A DNA stretch of 35,491 nucleotides from Bacteroidales bacterium UBA1219. GTDB taxonomy: Bacteria > Bacteroidota > Bacteroidia > Bacteroidales > P3. Position 1 is the stretch's first letter. Every line of letters begins with the position of its first letter. The stretch is from assembly GCA_002309295.1 (NCBI GenBank), contig DBXF01000074.1, forward strand, positions 21,802 through 57,292, given 5' to 3'. Positions 32,689 through 35,491 of the stretch are shown here, one piece after another. The translations under genes and the position numbers were made by a program. A model generated the notes under the pieces. That model searched no databases and had not been told where the DNA came from. It worked only from the letters and a program-made list of their open reading frames with translations.

Positions 32689-32693
32689 CTCCC

Positions 32694-33554
32694 CTACTGT
32701 CCGAACTTGTCGAGAAGCTGTTGGGCGTAAGTCTTAGAAACGGGAATGTCGGGGATTTCCTTGTCGTCGAGCTCCACAAACAGGCCGGTCTTTTCCTTTT
32801 TCAGTATCTTCACCTTCTTGAAATTGATGATATACGAGCGGTGGCATCGCACCAAATCCTCCGAGAAATCCATCGTTTCGATGTTTTTCAAAGTGTTCCG
32901 GAGACAGAACTTGGTGGTGCGTTCCTTGTTTTTGTAACAGATATTCACGTAGTTGTCGGCCGCCTCTATGTAAAACAAACTGTCGATATGAACCGAAAGC
33001 TTAAGGTTGCCTTTTTCGTCGGTGAAAAGTAGCTGCTGCGTTTTCTCGTCTTTTTCAGCCGTAACGCCCAGTCTTTTGCGGAAACGCTCAATATACATAT
33101 TCCTGTCGTCCAACTCGAAGAAAAGGGTAGTAATAATATAAGGTATGGCCAATATCGACGAACTGTAGAGCAGAGTGTCACCAATTATCTGAAAATAGCC
33201 AATTGGCAGACCGTAGTGGACTTTTCCCACCAGCCAGGCATAAAGGTTGCAGAACAAAGAGATGGCAACAACCTCCACCAATATCCACGCAATATATGTG
33301 GCGTAATGTATCAGTCCGTTCTTTTTACACACAAGGAACATAACCAACCGGCTGATAATAAGCACAACGAGACCGATGGCCGAGACGAGCGCCGCATGTG
33401 CCGCAAACGCCTCCTTGGAATCCACAGCATGGAACTTGGAGGTTCCATAGGGAGCAAAAATAAGTATGAATGTAAAAGCAAAAACAACTACAAATGCAAT
33501 GAATTTGAAGATGTTAGAAATTCTTATGAGGTTATATGGTATTCTTTTATGCAT
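32694..33554 (-). CDS. Membrane-anchored LytTR transcriptional regulator
   Basis: A 286-residue protein with four predicted membrane helices in residues about 15-150 (FIAFVVVFAFTFILIF; ALVSAIGLVVLIISRLVMFL; YIAWILVEVVAISLFCNLYA; LLYSSSILAIPYIITTLFF) and a C-terminal LytTR DNA-binding domain (about 185-282) with DSLFYIEAADNYVNICY, TLKNIETM and VRCHRSYIINFKKVKIL. It lacks a receiver domain, so it is a one-component membrane regulator whose signal may be sensed by the helices. It stands alone with a promoter for the next unit right behind it. The target is unknown; its own upstream region has repeated GGGGTG/CACCCC motifs. Confidence 0.9.
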   Translation of the reverse strand: MHKRIPYNLIRISNIFKFIAFVVVFAFTFILIFAPYGTSKFHAVDSKEAFAAHAALVSAIGLVVLIISRLVMFLVCKKNGLIHYATYIAWILVEVVAISLFCNLYAWLVGKVHYGLPIGYFQIIGDTLLYSSSILAIPYIITTLFFELDDRNMYIERFRKRLGVTAEKDEKTQQLLFTDEKGNLKLSVHIDSLFYIEAADNYVNICYKNKERTTKFCLRNTLKNIETMDFSEDLVRCHRSYIINFKKVKILKKEKTGLFVELDDKEIPDIPVSKTYAQQLLDKFGQ

Positions 33555-33639
33555 CTGTTATTCTAATTAATCGAAAAATTGCAATTAAAATACGTGATTT
33601 CTTCAAAAAAATTGTGTGAAAAAGCAACTTTTTTGAGGT

Positions 33640-33731
33640 GGGGTGAAATTTTTAACATGATTTTTGTCGTTTTTTCACCCCTAAATAGTAATTTTTACCA
33701 CCCATTTCGCCCTTTTACCCAAATAGGGGTG
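33640..33731. promoter_or_regulatory. Cluster of inverted GGGGTG/CACCCC motifs between the LytTR and acyltransferase genes
   Basis: GGGGTGAAA (33640-33648) is the exact complement of TTTCACCCC (33673-33681); CACCCCTA (33676-33683) is the exact complement of TAGGGGTG (33724-33731). The central half-site thus can pair with either outer one. Further C-rich steps (CCACCC, TTTACCC) lie between. This is in the 380-bp non-coding gap 33555-33934, which also holds the two acyltransferase promoters; a 30-codon ORF at 33821-33913 was not accepted as a gene. Confidence 0.5.
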
Positions 33732-33747
33732 CCTGCAAACCATATTT

Positions 33748-33778
33748 TTTGCCAATCGAAACGGACTTGGTATTTTTG
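33748..33778 (+). promoter_or_regulatory. Upstream promoter P1 of the acyltransferase gene
   Basis: TTTG at 33748-33751 and TATTTTTG at 33771-33778 match both boxes with 19 bp spacing. The last GGGGTG motif lies just upstream of its -33 box. The leader would be about 150 nt. Confidence 0.75.
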
Positions 33779-33877
33779 CATCGCAAACAAAAAAAACCGC
33801 ATTGCCGGAAAACAAAAAAGATGAAGTTAGAAACACGCGAAAATCTCAAAAACTTATACACATCGACAAGCCGTGGC

Positions 33878-33908
33878 TTTGAAATGTGCGAAAAAAGTTG
33901 TATTTTTG
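33878..33908 (+). promoter_or_regulatory. Proximal promoter P2 of the acyltransferase gene
   Basis: TTTG at 33878-33881 and TATTTTTG at 33901-33908 match both boxes with 19 bp spacing, giving a leader of about 20 nt to the ATG at 33935. Confidence 0.85.
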
Positions 33909-33934
33909 CATAAAACATCAAAAACGCAATTATC

Positions 33935-35302
33935 ATGATAAGTTTTGAGAACATAAACAAGCCCGACTGGAGATACAATCTCCTTTACGCTTATGTGCAT
34001 CCGCTGCACAACTTCATCTATTACCGCAAATATTATATACTGAACCGCGAACGCATACCCAAGGGCAAGCCTGTGGTGGCCATTAGCAACCACCAGAACG
34101 GCCTTACCGACGCCCTCGGCATTCTGTTCGGTTTCAGCAAGGACGGCCGTCATCCGGTGTTTATAGCCCGCGCCGACATTTTCAAACGCGAGATCGCCGC
34201 CAAGGCTCTCCGTTTCCTGCGCATAATGCCCGCCTTCCGTGCCATGGACGTCGGCACAGCAGGTGTGGGCGAAAACCAGGCTATCTTCAACCAGTCGGCC
34301 AAGATACTTACCGAAAACGGCGTGGTGGCCCTCTTCCCCGAAGCAGGACATCAGAACTGCCACACCCTCGGCACCTTCAAAAAAGGATTCGCGCGCATAG
34401 CCTTCCGCGCCGCCGAAATGATGGACTTCAAGGAGCCTATCTACATACAGCCCATGTCCAACCACTACGACAACTATTTTTCGGTTCAGGGCAAGCTGAT
34501 TGTAACCTTCGGCGAGCCGTTCGAATTCACCGACCTCTACGAGCTGTACAAGACACAGCCCCACAGAGCCGAAAAACTCCTCGCCGACCGCGCTCGCGCG
34601 ATAGTGGATGACCTTATGCTCAACATTTCGGACCTCGAACACTACGAGGAATACGAAATGCTCTGCTCCATATACGGACGCGAACTGATGAAAGAAGAAA
34701 AACAGTCGCGACGCTACTTCCCCAACCAACTGCACGCCAGCCAGAAAGTCGTGAAAATGCTCGACAGCTACGCTAAAACCAACCCCGAAGGATTCAACGA
34801 GCTGATGAAAGAGACGCACCTCTACTGCCACTCGTTGGACAAAATGCACCTCCGCGACTGGGTTTTCGCTCAAAAGCTCTCCACAGCCGGTTTTCTACTG
34901 CGTCTGCTGCTCTGCATAGTACTCACCCCCATAGTTATAGCCTGCTGGGCAATAAACATTGTGCCTTTCAGCGTTTCGTCGTTTATAACACGAAATATAA
35001 AGGACTACATGCTCCACTCGTCGTTCCACTTTGCAGTGGGATTTCTGGTGTCCTACCCGCTATGGTTTATCATTTCTGGCATAGTGCTAGGGGCCGTAAC
35101 AGGACTTTGGTGGCTGCTGCCAATATATATGGTGGCTCTGCCCCTCTCGCTGCTCGTGTATCTGCGCAGCAAAGTGATGATAAAAAAGGTTTACAACCGC
35201 GTGCGTCGTTTCCGCCTGTGGTTCCGTGGCAACCGCTACTACGCCGAAGCCGTGGAGACACGCAAAAGCATCATCAACAAATTCCCTCTTATACGAAAAT
35301 AG
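33935..35302 (+). CDS. PlsC-like glycerolipid acyltransferase with C-terminal membrane helices
   Basis: A 455-residue protein. Residues about 25-210 are a 1-acyl-glycerol-3-phosphate acyltransferase-type domain: VVAISNHQNGLTDALG with His53 and Asp59 (five residues between instead of the usual four, as often in Bacteroidota members), FIARADIFKREIAAKALRFL, and FPEAGH at 134-139 in place of FPEG. A helical linker follows. Residues about 320-410 hold membrane helices (LLRLLLCIVLTPIVIACWAI; FHFAVGFLVSYPLWFIISGI; LWWLLPIYMVALPLSLLVYL), and the tail is arginine-rich. It probably transfers acyl groups to a glycerophosphate-type or other lipid acceptor at the inner membrane; the exact acceptor is unknown. 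It is monocistronic between tandem promoters and a strong terminator. Confidence 0.9.
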   Translation: MISFENINKPDWRYNLLYAYVHPLHNFIYYRKYYILNRERIPKGKPVVAISNHQNGLTDALGILFGFSKDGRHPVFIARADIFKREIAAKALRFLRIMPAFRAMDVGTAGVGENQAIFNQSAKILTENGVVALFPEAGHQNCHTLGTFKKGFARIAFRAAEMMDFKEPIYIQPMSNHYDNYFSVQGKLIVTFGEPFEFTDLYELYKTQPHRAEKLLADRARAIVDDLMLNISDLEHYEEYEMLCSIYGRELMKEEKQSRRYFPNQLHASQKVVKMLDSYAKTNPEGFNELMKETHLYCHSLDKMHLRDWVFAQKLSTAGFLLRLLLCIVLTPIVIACWAINIVPFSVSSFITRNIKDYMLHSSFHFAVGFLVSYPLWFIISGIVLGAVTGLWWLLPIYMVALPLSLLVYLRSKVMIKKVYNRVRRFRLWFRGNRYYAEAVETRKSIINKFPLIRK

Positions 35303-35322
35303 TTTTTTTATGAATATTGCGT

Positions 35323-35358
35323 AAAATGGCGGAGGAAGCAATTCCTTCGCCATTTTTT
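35323..35358 (+). terminator. Intrinsic terminator after the acyltransferase
   Basis: AAAATGGCGGAGGAA (35323-35337) pairs with TTCCTTCGCCATTTT (35342-35356) with one G-U wobble, loop GCAA, and T continues to 35358. Confidence 0.92.
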
Positions 35359-35399
35359 ATGCTCCCGTAGGACGATATGGAAAACCTTGTTTTTTGTTC

Positions 35400-35464
35400 A
35401 CGACAAATAGTGTAATGGAAAGGCAACCCCTAAAGGGGTTGTTGCTCGCTCGTGTATTTGTCGT
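35400..35464. repeat. Nested inverted repeats at the right edge
   Basis: Outer arms ACGACAAATA (35400-35409) and TATTTGTCGT (35455-35464) are exact complements. Nested within, CAACCCC (35424-35430) and GGGGTTG (35435-35441) pair around TAAA. No coding sequence is visible in 35359-35491. Confidence 0.7.
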
Positions 35465-35490
35465 TAACGTTATTGAAAGGCAACCTCTAA
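35418..35490. repeat. Direct repeat pair, about 57-bp period, running off the window
   Basis: GAAAGGCAACCCCTAA (35418-35433) recurs as GAAAGGCAACCTCTAA (35475-35490), 15 of 16 identical. The second copy reaches the window end, so further copies may follow. Confidence 0.55.
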
Positions 35491-35491
35491 C

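Noticed and set aside
33821..33913. 30-codon ORF (MKLETRENLKNLYTSTSRGF...) between promoters P1 and P2
   Set aside because: It contains the -33 and -7 boxes of P2, has no recognisable composition or partner, and can occur by chance; kept only as a possible leader peptide.
35400..35491. Possible CRISPR array at the right edge
   Set aside because: Only two imperfect 16-bp copies with one spacer-sized gap, a strong internal palindrome, and no cas genes in the window.
1..35491. tRNA, rRNA, transposase, integrase or prophage genes
   Set aside because: I looked for these and saw no cloverleaf, rRNA segment or recombinase motif in the window.

Overview
The window is ordinary chromosomal DNA from a Bacteroidota bacterium, most likely of the order Bacteroidales. 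The grounds are: promoters of the Bacteroidota type (TTTG, about 19-20 bp, TAnnTTTG) and no others; no Shine-Dalgarno motifs; a cell-surface protein with a type B Type IX secretion (gliding-motility-type) C-terminal domain; lipoproteins of families DUF1573 and DUF4292; an enlarged NusB; and the gene order nusB - DUF1573 - yajC - YbbR - coaE. I cannot name the genus.

Layout. 1-2700 (minus): 5' part of atpD, then a Nudix hydrolase-dprA pair. 2780-6760 (plus): pyrE, an SRPBCC protein, hpt, two unknown membrane proteins and a porin-like outer-membrane barrel. A perfect palindrome at 2788-2815 carries divergent promoters for this run and the Nudix-dprA pair. 6830-13990 (plus): nusB, DUF1573 lipoprotein, yajC, terminator, YbbR protein, coaE, a NagZ-like GH3 fused to a serine beta-lactamase-fold domain, and a TerB-DnaJ protein. 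14170-17435 (plus): frr, terminator, birA, a small membrane protein and an oligosaccharide flippase. 17468-19900 is an accessory, visibly more AT-rich patch: a three-gene minus-strand cassette (DUF3791, DUF3990 ADP-ribosyltransferase-like, third small protein), a divergently transcribed structured RNA of about 190 nt, a small secreted protein and a secreted 11-residue-repeat protein. 19950-26841 (minus) is a tight six-gene run: manA, TPR lipoprotein, DUF4292 lipoprotein, GT2, GT-C and GT9 glycosyltransferases. 27060-29705 (plus) is the T9SS cargo protein, ending in a bidirectional terminator. 29760-33554 (minus): HAD phosphatase - M16 peptidase - rsgA from one promoter, preceded by a membrane LytTR regulator. 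33935-35302 (plus): a PlsC-like acyltransferase with tandem promoters. The right edge enters a set of inverted and direct repeats.

How the genes fit together. Most are housekeeping: energy, nucleotide salvage, CoA, ribosome biogenesis and recycling, secretion. The manA-GT run and the flippase point to surface glycan or LPS assembly. The parts most worth following up are the 17.4-19.9 kb patch (toxin-antitoxin-like cassette plus 6S-like RNA candidate sharing a symmetric promoter region), the pyrE palindrome with an apparently leaderless start, and the NagZ-amidase-like fusion.
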